From Roseinatronobacter monicus (lineage in GTDB: Bacteria; Pseudomonadota; Alphaproteobacteria; Rhodobacterales; Rhodobacteraceae): 64,000 bases of DNA. The notes under the pieces were generated by a model. It ran no database searches. It had not been told where the DNA came from and worked only from the letters and a program-made list of their open reading frames with translations. The stretch lies in contig NZ_VFPT01000001.1 in the NCBI RefSeq assembly GCF_006716865.1, forward strand, positions 2,599,001 to 2,663,000. Reading direction: 5' to 3'. Positions 1 through 9,171 of this stretch are shown piece by piece. A program made the translations under genes and the position numbers. The first letter of the stretch is position 1; the number at the start of each line of letters is the position of its first letter.

Positions 1-1169
1 TGAACCTGCTGGTGCAGCGCCTGTTCGCCGGGATTGACAGCTTCCCCCTGATGGCGCTGCCTTTCTTCATTCTGGCGGGCGAGTTGATGACAGCGGGCGG
101 TGTTACCAGCCGGATCGTGAAATTTGCCGAAACCTTTGTCGCGCATCGCAAAGCGGGGCTGGGGCAGGTTTCCGTATCCTCCTCGATCATGTTGGCAGGC
201 GGGTCCGGTTCTGCGGTGGCGGACGCCTCGGCGCTGGGCGGTGTGATGATACCCGGCATGCATCAGGCGGGCTATACCAAATCATTCTCGGCCGCGATCA
301 CCGCCGCCTCTGCCGTGCTGGCGTCGATTATTCCGCCGTCGGGGCTGATGATCCTGTATGCCTTTATCATGAATGTCTCGGTTGCGGCCATGTTTGCGGC
401 CAGCATCATTCCGGGCCTGATCATCGGTTTCGGGCTGATGGTCGTGATTGCGATTGTGGCACGCTTTCGCAGCTTTCCCGAACCCGCTGCCCGCGCCACA
501 TGGGCTGAAACATGGCAGACCGGCAAAAGTGCATTCTTGCCGCTGCTGACACCCATTATCCTAATTGGCGGCATTGTGGGCGGGATTTTCACCCCGACCG
601 AAGGGGCCGCAGTCGCCGCATTCTACGCGCTGATCCTCGGCGTGTTCATCACCCGCGAAATCAGCCTGAAACAACTGGTCGAGGTGTTTAGCGCAGCCGC
701 GTTGAAATCCGCCATCATCCTGCTCTTGGTGGGGGCGGCCGTATCCTTTGCCTCGCTTGTCAGCCTGAAAGGCACGCCGCAACTGGTTTCCGGCTTTATC
801 CTGAACATCACCACAGACCCGTTGATGCTGTTTCTGGTGGTGGTGCTGTTCCTGCTGGCCATTGGCACGATCATGGATGCAGGCCCCGCAATCCTGATCC
901 TTGCGCCCATTCTGGCCCCGGTGATGATCGGGGTGGGCATTGATCCGATCCATTTTGCGGTTGTTATGTGCATCACGCTCATTCTGGGGTTGATAACGCC
1001 ACCGTTGGGGCTGGTGCTGTTCGTCGTCTCGGGCATCTCGGGCGAGCGGATAGAACGTATTTCATGGGATCTGATCCCATATTTCCTGTTCGAGGTCGCG
1101 GTGGTCGTGGCGCTCGTGCTGTTCCCAGAGTTGGTGATGTGGCTACCACGCCAGCTTGGGTATGTCTGA
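1..1169 (+). CDS. TRAP transporter large permease (DctM type), 5' partial
   Basis: Membrane subunit of a tripartite ATP-independent periplasmic transporter, which moves an organic acid together with Na+ or H+. The reading frame is open at the left edge, so roughly 40 N-terminal residues of the usual ~425 lie outside the window. The visible part has many hydrophobic helices and the family's conserved segments (FFILAGELM near the start, GSGSAVADA, IIPPSG, FTPTEGAAVAAFYAL, and LITPPLGL near the C-terminus). A substrate-binding protein gene follows after 30 bp, so the order is permease then DctP. Any small permease must lie upstream of the window. The substrate cannot be read from the sequence. 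Confidence 0.93.
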   Translation, partial: NLLVQRLFAGIDSFPLMALPFFILAGELMTAGGVTSRIVKFAETFVAHRKAGLGQVSVSSSIMLAGGSGSAVADASALGGVMIPGMHQAGYTKSFSAAITAASAVLASIIPPSGLMILYAFIMNVSVAAMFAASIIPGLIIGFGLMVVIAIVARFRSFPEPAARATWAETWQTGKSAFLPLLTPIILIGGIVGGIFTPTEGAAVAAFYALILGVFITREISLKQLVEVFSAAALKSAIILLLVGAAVSFASLVSLKGTPQLVSGFILNITTDPLMLFLVVVLFLLAIGTIMDAGPAILILAPILAPVMIGVGIDPIHFAVVMCITLILGLITPPLGLVLFVVSGISGERIERISWDLIPYFLFEVAVVVALVLFPELVMWLPRQLGYV

Positions 1170-1199
1170 CGAACCAATCCAAAAAGGGAGGAAACTGAC

Positions 1200-2282
1200 A
1201 TGTTGGACCTTAAGAAAGCCCTGACGGGCACGCGCACAGCGCTTATGGCAGGTGCCGTGGCGCTGGCGGGCACACTTGCCCCGCACGCGCTGGATGCAAC
1301 CGAGCTGAACCTTGTATTTCTGGCCAATGAGGATGATCAGGAATATGACGCGGCGCTGGTCTTCAAGAACTTTGTCGAAGCGCGCACAGGCGGCGATGTG
1401 ACGGTGAATATCTTTGTCGGCGCGCAGCTTTGCGGCTCGGCCAACGAGTGCTTTGAATCCATGCGTGCCGGTGTGGTGAACATGTACACCGCGACCGCAG
1501 GCGGGGCATCGGCCATCTATCCGGCCGTGCAGGGCATGGACATTCCCTATGCGCTGACATCGGACCGCGTGGCGCAACTGACGTTGCAGGATCAGGAATT
1601 CACCAATTTCATGCGTGAACAGATTCTGGAATCGTCGAATAACGACATCATGCTGCTGGCGATGACCCAGACAGGCGGCTGGCGCAACTTTGCGACCGTC
1701 GACAAGCCGATCCGCACGCCGGATGATGTGGCAGGTGTGCGTTTCCGCACCATCGAGTCGGAAATCCAGCAGCGTCTGGTGCGCTCGATGGGCGGCTCGC
1801 CCACCCCCATTCCATGGCTGGAAGTCTATACTGCGCTGCAAACCGGCGTGGTCGATGGCACCAAGAACTCGATCAGCGACATCGCCAACATGAACTTTCA
1901 GGAACAGCTTGGCTACATTACACTGGACGGGCACGCCTATATGGCGTCGATGTGGTTCATCGACAACGCGACATTCCAGTCGTTGACCGAGGAACAGCAG
2001 CAAGTGGTACTCGATGGCGGTGCGCTGATGTCCACCATCCAGTTCGGTATCCAGCCCCGCAAAGAGCTTGACGCCTATGCCAAATGGCTGGAAGCTGGCG
2101 GCGAAATCATTGCGCCCAGCGAGGAAGAAATGGACCAGTTCCGCAGCCATGCCGGCCCGATCCGCGACTGGTATCTGGAACGGTTCGGGGATGCTGGGCA
2201 AGAGTTTCTTGACGCATTCGAGGCCGCAGTCGCCCGCTCTGAGGAAAAGGTCAACAGTGATCGCGCCTCTGCCATGCAGTAA
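1200..2282 (+). CDS. TRAP transporter substrate-binding protein (DctP type)
   Basis: Periplasmic solute receptor for the adjoining TRAP permease, 360 residues. An N-terminal signal peptide covers about residues 1-33 (basic start, hydrophobic core, Ala-rich cleavage region). The mature part has the DctP pattern, including RFRTIESEI and the VYTALQTGVVDG helix that carries residues lining the ligand pocket. The ATG is preceded by a good Shine-Dalgarno (AAGGGAGG at 1183-1190). It is probably co-transcribed with the permease. A GC-rich hairpin follows the stop, and the next gene is a LacI-type regulator that may control this transporter. Confidence 0.93.
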   Translation: MLDLKKALTGTRTALMAGAVALAGTLAPHALDATELNLVFLANEDDQEYDAALVFKNFVEARTGGDVTVNIFVGAQLCGSANECFESMRAGVVNMYTATAGGASAIYPAVQGMDIPYALTSDRVAQLTLQDQEFTNFMREQILESSNNDIMLLAMTQTGGWRNFATVDKPIRTPDDVAGVRFRTIESEIQQRLVRSMGGSPTPIPWLEVYTALQTGVVDGTKNSISDIANMNFQEQLGYITLDGHAYMASMWFIDNATFQSLTEEQQQVVLDGGALMSTIQFGIQPRKELDAYAKWLEAGGEIIAPSEEEMDQFRSHAGPIRDWYLERFGDAGQEFLDAFEAAVARSEEKVNSDRASAMQ

Positions 2283-2309
2283 GCCCTATCCTGCATGAAC
2301 CTGCCCCCG

Positions 2310-2339
2310 GCGCGGTCAGTCTTCATACTGGCCGCGCCG
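2310..2339 (+). terminator. Hairpin after the first TRAP operon
   Basis: A 12-bp stem (2310-2321 with 2328-2339, one G-T pair) closes a six-base loop 28 bp after the dctP stop. Only a weak T-rich tail follows (GCTTGTGTCTT), so it may act as a terminator or as an mRNA-stabilising end. Confidence 0.6.
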
Positions 2340-2526
2340 CTTGTGTCTTGGGGCGGGCTGCCGGTTGCCGCGCTGCGAACCGAACGATATGGACGCGCAG
2401 ATTGAAAGAGAAATTCAGGTCATCATATTGCAGATCGGCGCGGCAGGGGGTTTTAAGCGATGCGCGACGCATTGCAGCGCGGTCATTTCATGCATTTGCC
2501 CTTGCTGCCAATAGGAGTTGGTTTCC

Positions 2527-3618
2527 ATGACGACAGAACGCAGCCGCCGCAGCACAAGGCGCACAACAATGACCGAGGTTGCGCGGGTGGCAGAAGTGTC
2601 GCCTTCGACGGTGTCGCTGTTCCTGCGCAGCCCGGACTCGGTTTCTGCGCGCAAACGGGGCCGCATTCAACACGCCATCGACTCGTTGCGCTATGTGCCA
2701 AATCGCATGGCAGGCTCGCTCGCCGCGGCATCGACCAATGTGATCGGGGTGATCGTGCCGTCTTTGGTCAACAGCTTCTTTGCCGACACGGTCAGCGCCC
2801 TGCAAGATCACCTTATGGCCGAAGGATACCAGATTCTGATTGGCCATACGGATTATGACCTGTCCCGCGAAGAAGAACTTGTGCGCACCTTTCTGTCGTG
2901 GTCCCCGTCCGGCATTGTTCTGACAGGCTTGGGCCACAGTCGCGGCACGCGGCAAATGCTGGAAGCCAGCGATATTCCGGTGGTCGAGATGTGGGAGACA
3001 GGCCCACACCCGATTGACATGATGGTGGGCTTTTCGCATGCCGATGTCGGTCGCAGTCAGGCGCGTCATCTGGTGGACCGGGGGTGTCGAAACATCGCCT
3101 TTATCGGCGCGCGACTGGGTCAGGATGCCCGCGCCGCCCAAAGGGCGCAAGGGTACCGCGATGTCTTGCAGGCCCATTCCGGACTGGCCGCACCCGATAT
3201 CGTAGACGCGCCTGCGCAGACATCTTCTGCCGGTGCCGTGGCCTTTGGCGAACTGGCCGCCCGCCGCCCCGATCTGGACGGGGTCGTGTTCTCCAACGAT
3301 ATTCTGGCCCTCGGCGCCCTGATGGAAGCGCGCCGCCAAAACCTGCCCGTGCCCGAACAGATCAAGATGATCGGTTTTGGCGGGGTTGATTTCACCTCTG
3401 ATCTGGTGACGGGTCTGTCCACCATCGCCCCCCCGCGCCGCCTGATCGGAGAGCGCGCGGCAGAGCTGATTATCGCCAGCATCCGTGGGCAGGAATTTGA
3501 ACGCTATGTAACCGTCGCCTCAGAGACATTTCACCGGCAGACCAGCGCCGGCAGTGACGAAGCAAACCCGTCCGAAGGCCCAAAGGTCAGTTCGCAATCA
3601 TCAGCACCTCGGCTGTGA
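2527..3618 (+). CDS. LacI/PurR family transcriptional regulator
   Basis: One-component DNA-binding regulator of about 363 residues. The N-terminal LacI helix-turn-helix is at residues ~15-65 (TMTEVARVAEVSPSTVSLFL, hinge YVPNRMAGSLA). It is followed by a periplasmic-binding-protein type 1 sensor domain (VIGVIVPSLVNSFFADTV and, near the end, DLDGVVFSNDILALGAL). I chose the ATG at 2527 because AGGAG at 2513-2517 is well spaced for it; a TTG at 2518 is too close to that site. The ligand is unknown. Its position just after the dctM-dctP pair suggests it controls that transporter. The last 32 bases overlap the convergent DUF296 gene. Confidence 0.92.
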   Translation: MTTERSRRSTRRTTMTEVARVAEVSPSTVSLFLRSPDSVSARKRGRIQHAIDSLRYVPNRMAGSLAAASTNVIGVIVPSLVNSFFADTVSALQDHLMAEGYQILIGHTDYDLSREEELVRTFLSWSPSGIVLTGLGHSRGTRQMLEASDIPVVEMWETGPHPIDMMVGFSHADVGRSQARHLVDRGCRNIAFIGARLGQDARAAQRAQGYRDVLQAHSGLAAPDIVDAPAQTSSAGAVAFGELAARRPDLDGVVFSNDILALGALMEARRQNLPVPEQIKMIGFGGVDFTSDLVTGLSTIAPPRRLIGERAAELIIASIRGQEFERYVTVASETFHRQTSAGSDEANPSEGPKVSSQSSAPRL

Positions 3619-4402
3619 CACAGACCGCATTCCGGCCCGCACGCAGCACACCTTGCTGCACGGAACCGTCAAACCCGACCGAGGCCACATGCAAGCGGCA
3701 AGCCCCATCGCGGATACCGCCGTCTAGGATCAGCAATTCGGTTGCATAGCTGTCCAGACCGGGGGCAGCTTCAAAAACTGTCCCGACCAGACTGCCGATC
3801 CCTTCCACACACGCACCCGCCATCTGATGATCGCGCGCAATATCCCGAAGCGCACTGCCAATATCCTGATTGGGGCGCAGGGTGATCAGGAGCGCGGTGC
3901 GCTGTTTGGGCGCGCTTGCCGCATGTGGCCGGAACAGGGTGAATCGCGTCTCTGCGTCAGGCTGCGCCACAAGCCCTGCCCCCGTCAGCCCCCAGCCCTG
4001 CACAGTCACATCCTCTGCAAGCACACTCTCATCGCACAGCACATGGCCCATCCCCTGATCGTGCCACAGCGCGTGACAATGCACGAAGGGTTGCCCGTCC
4101 CGCTGCCCCAGATGCGCGCCGCCCTGCTGAATGCGGGTATCGGGCAGATCATAGGCCTGGCTATACCACGCGGCATGTCCGTCACCGGGGGCAGGTGCAG
4201 GCATGACATAGCGCAAGGGCGCCAAACTAGCACCGTCCAGACGCAGATACCCCGCGCGAAATCCCACCTCTGCCAGCCCCTCGGTGATTGCGCGGGTCAG
4301 GGTCTGGCCTGCGCGCAACTGCACGCGGACCGGTTCGGCATGACAGGCCACGACATCGGCGCGCGTGCGGGCGGTCGGGCCGGGATGGGTGATCTGTCGC
4401 AT
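3587..4402 (-). CDS. Double DUF296 (PPC/PCC-domain) protein
   Basis: A 271-residue protein made of two related DUF296-like halves. The first (about residues 25-140) ends in a histidine cluster, FVHCHALW, of the kind that can bind a metal in PPC domains. The second (about 165-265) has the typical start ALLITLRPNQDIGSALRDIA and GACVEGIGSLVG but lacks the histidine cluster. The molecular function is not known. I chose ATG 4402 (protein start MRQITHPG) because the reading frame upstream of it runs into the preceding gene and has no family similarity. It lies 8 bp after an acyl-CoA ligase gene and probably shares its mRNA. It converges on, and overlaps, the LacI gene by 32 bp. Confidence 0.72.
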   Translation of the reverse strand: MRQITHPGPTARTRADVVACHAEPVRVQLRAGQTLTRAITEGLAEVGFRAGYLRLDGASLAPLRYVMPAPAPGDGHAAWYSQAYDLPDTRIQQGGAHLGQRDGQPFVHCHALWHDQGMGHVLCDESVLAEDVTVQGWGLTGAGLVAQPDAETRFTLFRPHAASAPKQRTALLITLRPNQDIGSALRDIARDHQMAGACVEGIGSLVGTVFEAAPGLDSYATELLILDGGIRDGACRLHVASVGFDGSVQQGVLRAGRNAVCVTAEVLMIAN

Positions 4403-4410
4403 GGCGCGCC

Positions 4411-6000
4411 CTAGCCCCCCTGCTGGGGCAACTGGCCACGCGCTTCCAACTCTTCGCGGATCATCTTCTTGGTGATCTTGCCATAGGCCGATTTTGGCAA
4501 CGCGCCCCAGAACACCACATGACGCGGCATCTTGTAGCGTGACAGGCGAGGCGACAGCCAGTCCAACACAGCCTCTGGCGCGGGCTTGGCCCCGGCAACC
4601 GGCACGCAAACCGCCACGCCCACCTCGCCCCAGACTGGGTCCGGCACGCCCAGCACGGCCACTTCCGACAGGTCGGGATGCTCCAGCAATTTCTCCTCAA
4701 TTTCGCGCGGGTAGATGTTGGACCCGCCAGAGATATACATATCCGATGCGCGACCGGTCAGATAGACAAAGCCCTGCGGATCCATATGGCCAAGGTCACC
4801 CGTCAGAAACCAGCCATTTCGAAAGCTTTTTTCATTTGCGTCAGGGTTGTTGAAATATCCGGCAAAGACGGCGGGGCCAATCACGGCAATCTCGCCCGTC
4901 TCGCCAAAGCCCAACTCCTCGCCTGCCGCGTTCTGGATTTGCACCTGCATGCCGGTGCGCGCGAAACCGCAGGACCCGATGCGCATGGTCGCATCATCCA
5001 GATGATGATGCGCAGGCGGCAGCACAGTGATATTGCCCGTCACCTCGCCAAGCCCGAAATACTGCACCAGCACCGGCCCCAGTTTTTCCAGCGCGCGGGT
5101 CTGGTCGGCGCGGTACATGGGCGCGCCGGCATAGATGACATAGCGCAGGCTGGAATGGTCATGCGCATCCACGCTGGGGTGTTCGACCAGCAGTTTCACA
5201 ATGGTGGGCACCGTGAACATATTGGTCACGCGCCAATGCGCCACCAGCGACCAGACCTGATCAGGGTCGAATTTCTCGCCCGCAGGCAGGATGGTTTTGA
5301 CCCCATGCGCCACTTGCGCCAACTGGTGAATCCCCGCGCCATGCGACAGCGGCGCCACCACGAGAGAGGCATCTTCCGGCCCTGTGCCCGGCATCAGATC
5401 GCACAGATGGTTGGTCACGACAAAGGCCAGTTGCCCATGGGTCAGCACTGCCGCCTTGGGCTTGCCGGTGGTGCCAGAGGTAAAGAAGAACCACGCCGGA
5501 TCGTCGCGTTGCACCACGACGGGCACAGGGGCGGCACCCATGTGGCGGGCGACAAGCGCCTCATAGTCAGGGCCGATCAGGATTGTCGCTGTGATATGCG
5601 CGGCACAGGCTGCCACATGGTCAGGGAATTGCGCGCCGCAGAGCAGCAGTGTCGCGCCGGAGGATTGCGCCAGCCCTGCCAGATCGTCCGGCGACAGGCG
5701 GTAATTCGCGGGCACCCACACCGCCCCCACGCGCCAGCAGGCAAACATCGCTTCAAACATCTGGTTACAATTGGCCGATTGCACCAGCACGCGGTCGCCC
5801 TTGGCAACCCCGAACTCCTGCACCAAGGCGGCGGCAAAGGCGCTGGCGCGCGCCTCCATCTCGGCCCAAGACCAGTGTGCATCGCCCCAGACAAAGCCCA
5901 CATCATCGCCCAGCCGCCGCGCGCTTTCGGTCAACAGATGCGACAGGTTCATCACGCGGGTGGACACGGGTGTCACGCCTTGGGACACATCCATGCTCAT
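4411..6000 (-). CDS. AMP-forming acyl-CoA ligase (class I adenylate-forming enzyme)
   Basis: Activates a carboxylic acid to its acyl-CoA through an acyl-adenylate; 529 residues, normal length. The ATP/AMP-binding motif TSGTTGKPK is at residues 174-182. The central motif (YFGLGEVTG) and the hinge region (GWFLTGDLG and YISGGSNIYPREIEE) follow, and the C-terminal lysine motif is SAYGKITKKMIREEL. The substrate (medium-chain, aromatic or other acid) cannot be assigned. Its start overlaps the stop of the thiolase gene by four bases (ATGA), indicating translational coupling. Ligase plus thiolase points to degradation of an acid by a CoA-linked route. Confidence 0.92.
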   Translation of the reverse strand: MSMDVSQGVTPVSTRVMNLSHLLTESARRLGDDVGFVWGDAHWSWAEMEARASAFAAALVQEFGVAKGDRVLVQSANCNQMFEAMFACWRVGAVWVPANYRLSPDDLAGLAQSSGATLLLCGAQFPDHVAACAAHITATILIGPDYEALVARHMGAAPVPVVVQRDDPAWFFFTSGTTGKPKAAVLTHGQLAFVVTNHLCDLMPGTGPEDASLVVAPLSHGAGIHQLAQVAHGVKTILPAGEKFDPDQVWSLVAHWRVTNMFTVPTIVKLLVEHPSVDAHDHSSLRYVIYAGAPMYRADQTRALEKLGPVLVQYFGLGEVTGNITVLPPAHHHLDDATMRIGSCGFARTGMQVQIQNAAGEELGFGETGEIAVIGPAVFAGYFNNPDANEKSFRNGWFLTGDLGHMDPQGFVYLTGRASDMYISGGSNIYPREIEEKLLEHPDLSEVAVLGVPDPVWGEVGVAVCVPVAGAKPAPEAVLDWLSPRLSRYKMPRHVVFWGALPKSAYGKITKKMIREELEARGQLPQQGG

Positions 6001-7166
6001 TTCACCCGCTCCAGCACCGAGACGTAATTGGTCACCGCAGCGCCGCCCATATTGAATACGCCCGCCAGTTTCGCGCCGTCAATCTGCATATCGCCTGCCT
6101 CATCCGTCAACTGCATCGCGGCCATGACATGCATCGACACACCCGTGGCCCCAATCGGGTGGCCCTTGGATTTCAACCCGCCCGACGGGTTGACCGGCAG
6201 GCGACCCGTTTTGTGTGTCACACCGTCGCGGATCACTCGGTGGCCCTGCCCTGCCTCTGCCAGCCCCATCGCCTCATATTCCAGCATCTCGGCGATGGTG
6301 AAGCAGTCATGCGTTTCTACAAGGCTGAGGTCATCAAGCGAGAGCCCCGCCTCTTCCAGCGCCTTGGCCCAAGCCATGCGCGCACCGCGAAACTCCAGCA
6401 CATCACGGCGCGACAGTGCCATGATGTCATTGGCCTGCACCCGTGCGCGAAACCCTATCGCGCGCGTCATCGTCGCCGCAGTTTCCGCGTCCGCCAGCAC
6501 AAGCACCGCCGCACCGTCCGACACCAGCGAGCAATCGGTGCGCCGCAAGGGTCCGGCCACACGCGGGTTCTTCTCGGACACCGTGTTGCAAAACGACACG
6601 CCGAAATCCTTGCGCATATGGGCATAGGGGTTGGCAATGCCATTGGCGTGGTTCTTGGCCGCGATCATGGCCAGTTCTTCCGAGCGGTCGCCATAGCGCT
6701 GGAAATAGCCTTGGGCGATCTGCCCGAACAGGCCGGCAAAGCCGCCCTCGACATCGGCTTCCTCGGCGCGGTAGCTGGCGCTCAGCAGAATATCCCCCAC
6801 ATCGGCGGTTGGGGTGGCGGTCATCTTCTCGGCCCCCACCACCAGCGCAATCCGCCCGCGCCCCGCCTCGATGAAATCCATCGCGCCGTGCAACGCCGCC
6901 GATCCTGTGGCGCAGGCATTTTCAAACCGAGTCGCAGGCGTATGGGCAAAGCGCGCATCCCCCATCGCCACCAGTGCGCCCTGAAAATCCTGTTTCGAGA
7001 AGCCGTTGTTGAACACGCCCGCAAAAATGCCGTCCACATCTTCCGCGCCGATTTGGGCATGGGCCAGAGCCTGTGCCACAGCGTCGGCCATCAGGCTTTC
7101 GGTGTCGGGATGGTCGGATTTGCCAAAAACCGTATGGCCCCAACCGATAATCTGTGCCTGTGTCAT
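5997..7166 (-). CDS. Thiolase family protein (acetyl-CoA acetyltransferase / SCP2-thiolase type)
   Basis: 389 residues. Thiolases cleave 3-ketoacyl-CoA with CoA, or condense two acyl-CoAs. The active-site cysteine is Cys85 in FENACATGSAAL. The second conserved block is ETHDCFTIAEM, and the glycine-rich GHPIGATG near residue 335 carries the catalytic His. The shape matches the SCP-x/acetyl-CoA acetyltransferase branch, where the HDCFT block is usual. The gene overlaps the IclR gene upstream (ATGA at 7163-7166) and the acyl-CoA ligase downstream, so iclR-thiolase-ligase-DUF296 appears to be one operon. Confidence 0.9.
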   Translation of the reverse strand: MTQAQIIGWGHTVFGKSDHPDTESLMADAVAQALAHAQIGAEDVDGIFAGVFNNGFSKQDFQGALVAMGDARFAHTPATRFENACATGSAALHGAMDFIEAGRGRIALVVGAEKMTATPTADVGDILLSASYRAEEADVEGGFAGLFGQIAQGYFQRYGDRSEELAMIAAKNHANGIANPYAHMRKDFGVSFCNTVSEKNPRVAGPLRRTDCSLVSDGAAVLVLADAETAATMTRAIGFRARVQANDIMALSRRDVLEFRGARMAWAKALEEAGLSLDDLSLVETHDCFTIAEMLEYEAMGLAEAGQGHRVIRDGVTHKTGRLPVNPSGGLKSKGHPIGATGVSMHVMAAMQLTDEAGDMQIDGAKLAGVFNMGGAAVTNYVSVLERVK

Positions 7167-7969
7167 TTTATTTTCTCCTGCTGGTTGCGGGTCAGCCGCG
7201 CCTCGATTGCGCGGGCCGTCACCCGTAATTTCTGTTCCAGTTCGGCGCGGCGCGGCGCTTTCATTCGGCTTTCGACAGCGGCAATCGACACAGCGCCGAC
7301 CAACTGCCCGTCAGGGCCATGCAACGCTACCCCCAGACCCCATGAATCCTCGAAAATCAGGCCGGGGTTCAGGGCAATGCCCGCCGCGCGCGTCTGCACC
7401 ACCTGCATGCGCAATGTCTCGGGGTTCAGGCGTGGAAAGCTGCTTGTCAGTTCCGCTTGGTTGGCCGCAATGACGGCCTCGACCTCGGCATCCGGCAAGG
7501 CGGCCAGCATCGCAAGTGACCCCGCGCCCACGCCCAGCGGATGATGCGCGCCGGGCATCAGGGCATAGGTGCGGATCGGATGCGCGCCATCCTCGCGGTG
7601 CAGGCACACCGAATGCAACCCGCGCCGCACCGAGATGAAGGCCGCATCGCCTGTGTCGCGCGCAAGACGTTGCACCTGCTCCATCGCCTGCGACAACAGC
7701 CCGTGGCGCCCTTGCGCCAACAGGCCCAACAGATAGGCATCTTCGCCCAAGTGATAGCTGCGCGTGCCCGCGTCCTGTTCGACCAGTCCGGCTCGCATCA
7801 GCGCCAGCACTTGCCGCCGCACCGTCGCCTTGTTCAACCCCGACACCGAGACAAGACCTGACAGAGAGATGCCAGAGGCAGATTGCCGCCCGATCAGGAA
7901 CAGCAATGCAAGCGCGCGGTCCACGCTTTGCGCCCCGCCCATGGCCGAATCCATCGAATCAGGCTTCAT
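7163..7969 (-). CDS. IclR family transcriptional regulator
   Basis: 268-residue regulator. The N-terminal winged helix (about residues 15-75: SVDRALALLFLIG, then NKATVRRQVLALMRAGLVEQD) is followed by an IclR effector domain (HPLGVGAGSLAMLAALPD, then GLGVALHGPDGQLVGAVSIAA). I chose ATG 7969; a GTG at 7981 would add four residues. It heads a thiolase/acyl-CoA-ligase operon and is divergent from a TRAP transporter operon. The 180-bp space between them holds two palindromes that could be its operators. The effector is probably the transported acid or its CoA ester, which is inference. Confidence 0.9.
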   Translation of the reverse strand: MKPDSMDSAMGGAQSVDRALALLFLIGRQSASGISLSGLVSVSGLNKATVRRQVLALMRAGLVEQDAGTRSYHLGEDAYLLGLLAQGRHGLLSQAMEQVQRLARDTGDAAFISVRRGLHSVCLHREDGAHPIRTYALMPGAHHPLGVGAGSLAMLAALPDAEVEAVIAANQAELTSSFPRLNPETLRMQVVQTRAAGIALNPGLIFEDSWGLGVALHGPDGQLVGAVSIAAVESRMKAPRRAELEQKLRVTARAIEARLTRNQQEKIK

Positions 7970-8024
7970 AATGTGAACCACATACTTCTATTAGAAAGGG
8001 ATTCTTCCCTCGCATTACCCTCAT

Positions 8025-8037
8025 ATTGATTTTCAAT
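8025..8037. promoter_or_regulatory. Palindrome in the iclR/TRAP divergent region
   Basis: Perfect inverted repeat ATTGA-TTT-TCAAT. It lies between the divergent IclR and TRAP receptor genes, 55 bp from the iclR start, where an autoregulatory operator would be expected. Binding is inferred only. Confidence 0.4.
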
Positions 8038-8046
8038 CAGGCATCT

Positions 8047-8063
8047 TGCAAGTTTTTCTTGCA
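8047..8063. promoter_or_regulatory. Second palindrome in the iclR/TRAP divergent region
   Basis: Perfect inverted repeat TGCAAG-TTTTT-CTTGCA, 22 bp (centre to centre about 24) from the first palindrome and about 90 bp upstream of the dctP ATG. It is a candidate operator for the adjacent IclR protein. Confidence 0.4.
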
Positions 8064-8152
8064 TTCATGAAAGATTGAGGTCCACTATCTGAACAATAAT
8101 CAGAAGCGGCCCAACACATCAAAGACCCGCACCACTGGAGGAGGAGAAGATC

Positions 8153-9157
8153 ATGACTTTCGCACGCCTGTCCGGCACAACTCTTGCCGCTGCCTTTGCA
8201 ACGGCATTCAGCCTTGGCGCGGCCAGCGCTGAAACCCTGCGCCTGTCCCATAACACCGGCGACACCACCACATGGCATCAGGGCGCCGAGAAATTCGGCG
8301 AATTGCTGGCCGAACGCACAGATGGCGCGCTGGACGTGCGCGTTTTCCCCAATGCGCAGTTGTCGGGCGGCGACCAGATGCGTCAGGCCGAAATGGTCGG
8401 GCGCGGCGCGCTGGATCTGGTGGTGACATCGGCGATCAACGTGACGCCACTGGTGCCGGAAATGGCGGTCTTCTCGCTGCCATATCTGTATTCCAGCTAT
8501 GAACAGGTTGACGCCACCACCCAAGGCGCGCCCGGTGAAATGCTATCCGAAATCCTGCTGGACAAGGGCATTGTCGTGCTGGCATGGGGCGAGAACGGTT
8601 TCCGCGAGGTCACGAACAACACCCGCCCGATCCGCAACCCTGAAGATATGCGCGGGCTGAACATGCGCGTGGCAGGGCCGATGTATATTGACGTGATGAA
8701 CGCCCTTGGCGCAAACCCCCAGCAGATGCAGTGGGGCGAGACGATGTCAGCCCTTCAGCAAGGCGTGGTTGACGGGCAGGAAAACCCTATCGGTGCTGTG
8801 ATTATCCCGCAGCAGGTTTATGAGGTGCAGAAATACCTGACCGCGTGGCATTATTCCTACGACCCCATCTTCCTTGGTATCTCGAAAGAGAAATGGCACA
8901 GCTATGATGCTGACATGCAGGAAATCTTGCGCGAAACGGCACAGGAAGCCATGGCCTATCAGCGCGAGATCACACGCGAAGGCACCGCACAGGGCATCGA
9001 TTTCCTGCGCGAGCAGGGCATGGAAGTCTATGAGCCGACAGATGAAGAGCTGGCCGCCTTCCGCGAGGCAACCCAACCTGCTTTCGACGAATGGGCCGCA
9101 CGTGTCGGTGACGAGATTGTGGGCGCCTTTCAGGACGCAATCGCCGCTTCGAACTAA
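8153..9157 (+). CDS. TRAP transporter substrate-binding protein (DctP type)
   Basis: Periplasmic receptor of 334 residues with a clear signal peptide (cleavage after ASA, near residue 25). It has the DctP-family start ETLRLSHNT, the segment LNMRVAGPMYIDVMNALGANP and the ligand-pocket helix MSALQQGVVDGQENP. A strong Shine-Dalgarno (GGAGGAGGAG at 8138-8147) precedes the ATG. It is the first gene of a dctP-dctQ-dctM-SDR operon. A strong hairpin follows its stop, so more of this protein than of the permeases is probably made. Confidence 0.95.
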   Translation: MTFARLSGTTLAAAFATAFSLGAASAETLRLSHNTGDTTTWHQGAEKFGELLAERTDGALDVRVFPNAQLSGGDQMRQAEMVGRGALDLVVTSAINVTPLVPEMAVFSLPYLYSSYEQVDATTQGAPGEMLSEILLDKGIVVLAWGENGFREVTNNTRPIRNPEDMRGLNMRVAGPMYIDVMNALGANPQQMQWGETMSALQQGVVDGQENPIGAVIIPQQVYEVQKYLTAWHYSYDPIFLGISKEKWHSYDADMQEILRETAQEAMAYQREITREGTAQGIDFLREQGMEVYEPTDEELAAFREATQPAFDEWAARVGDEIVGAFQDAIAASN

Positions 9158-9171
9158 GCTGTGACCAGTCG

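Noticed and set aside
561..953. Long minus-strand open frame opposite dctM
   Set aside because: Low-complexity His/Gln/Arg-rich translation with no start signal; an antisense shadow of the TRAP permease in GC-rich DNA.
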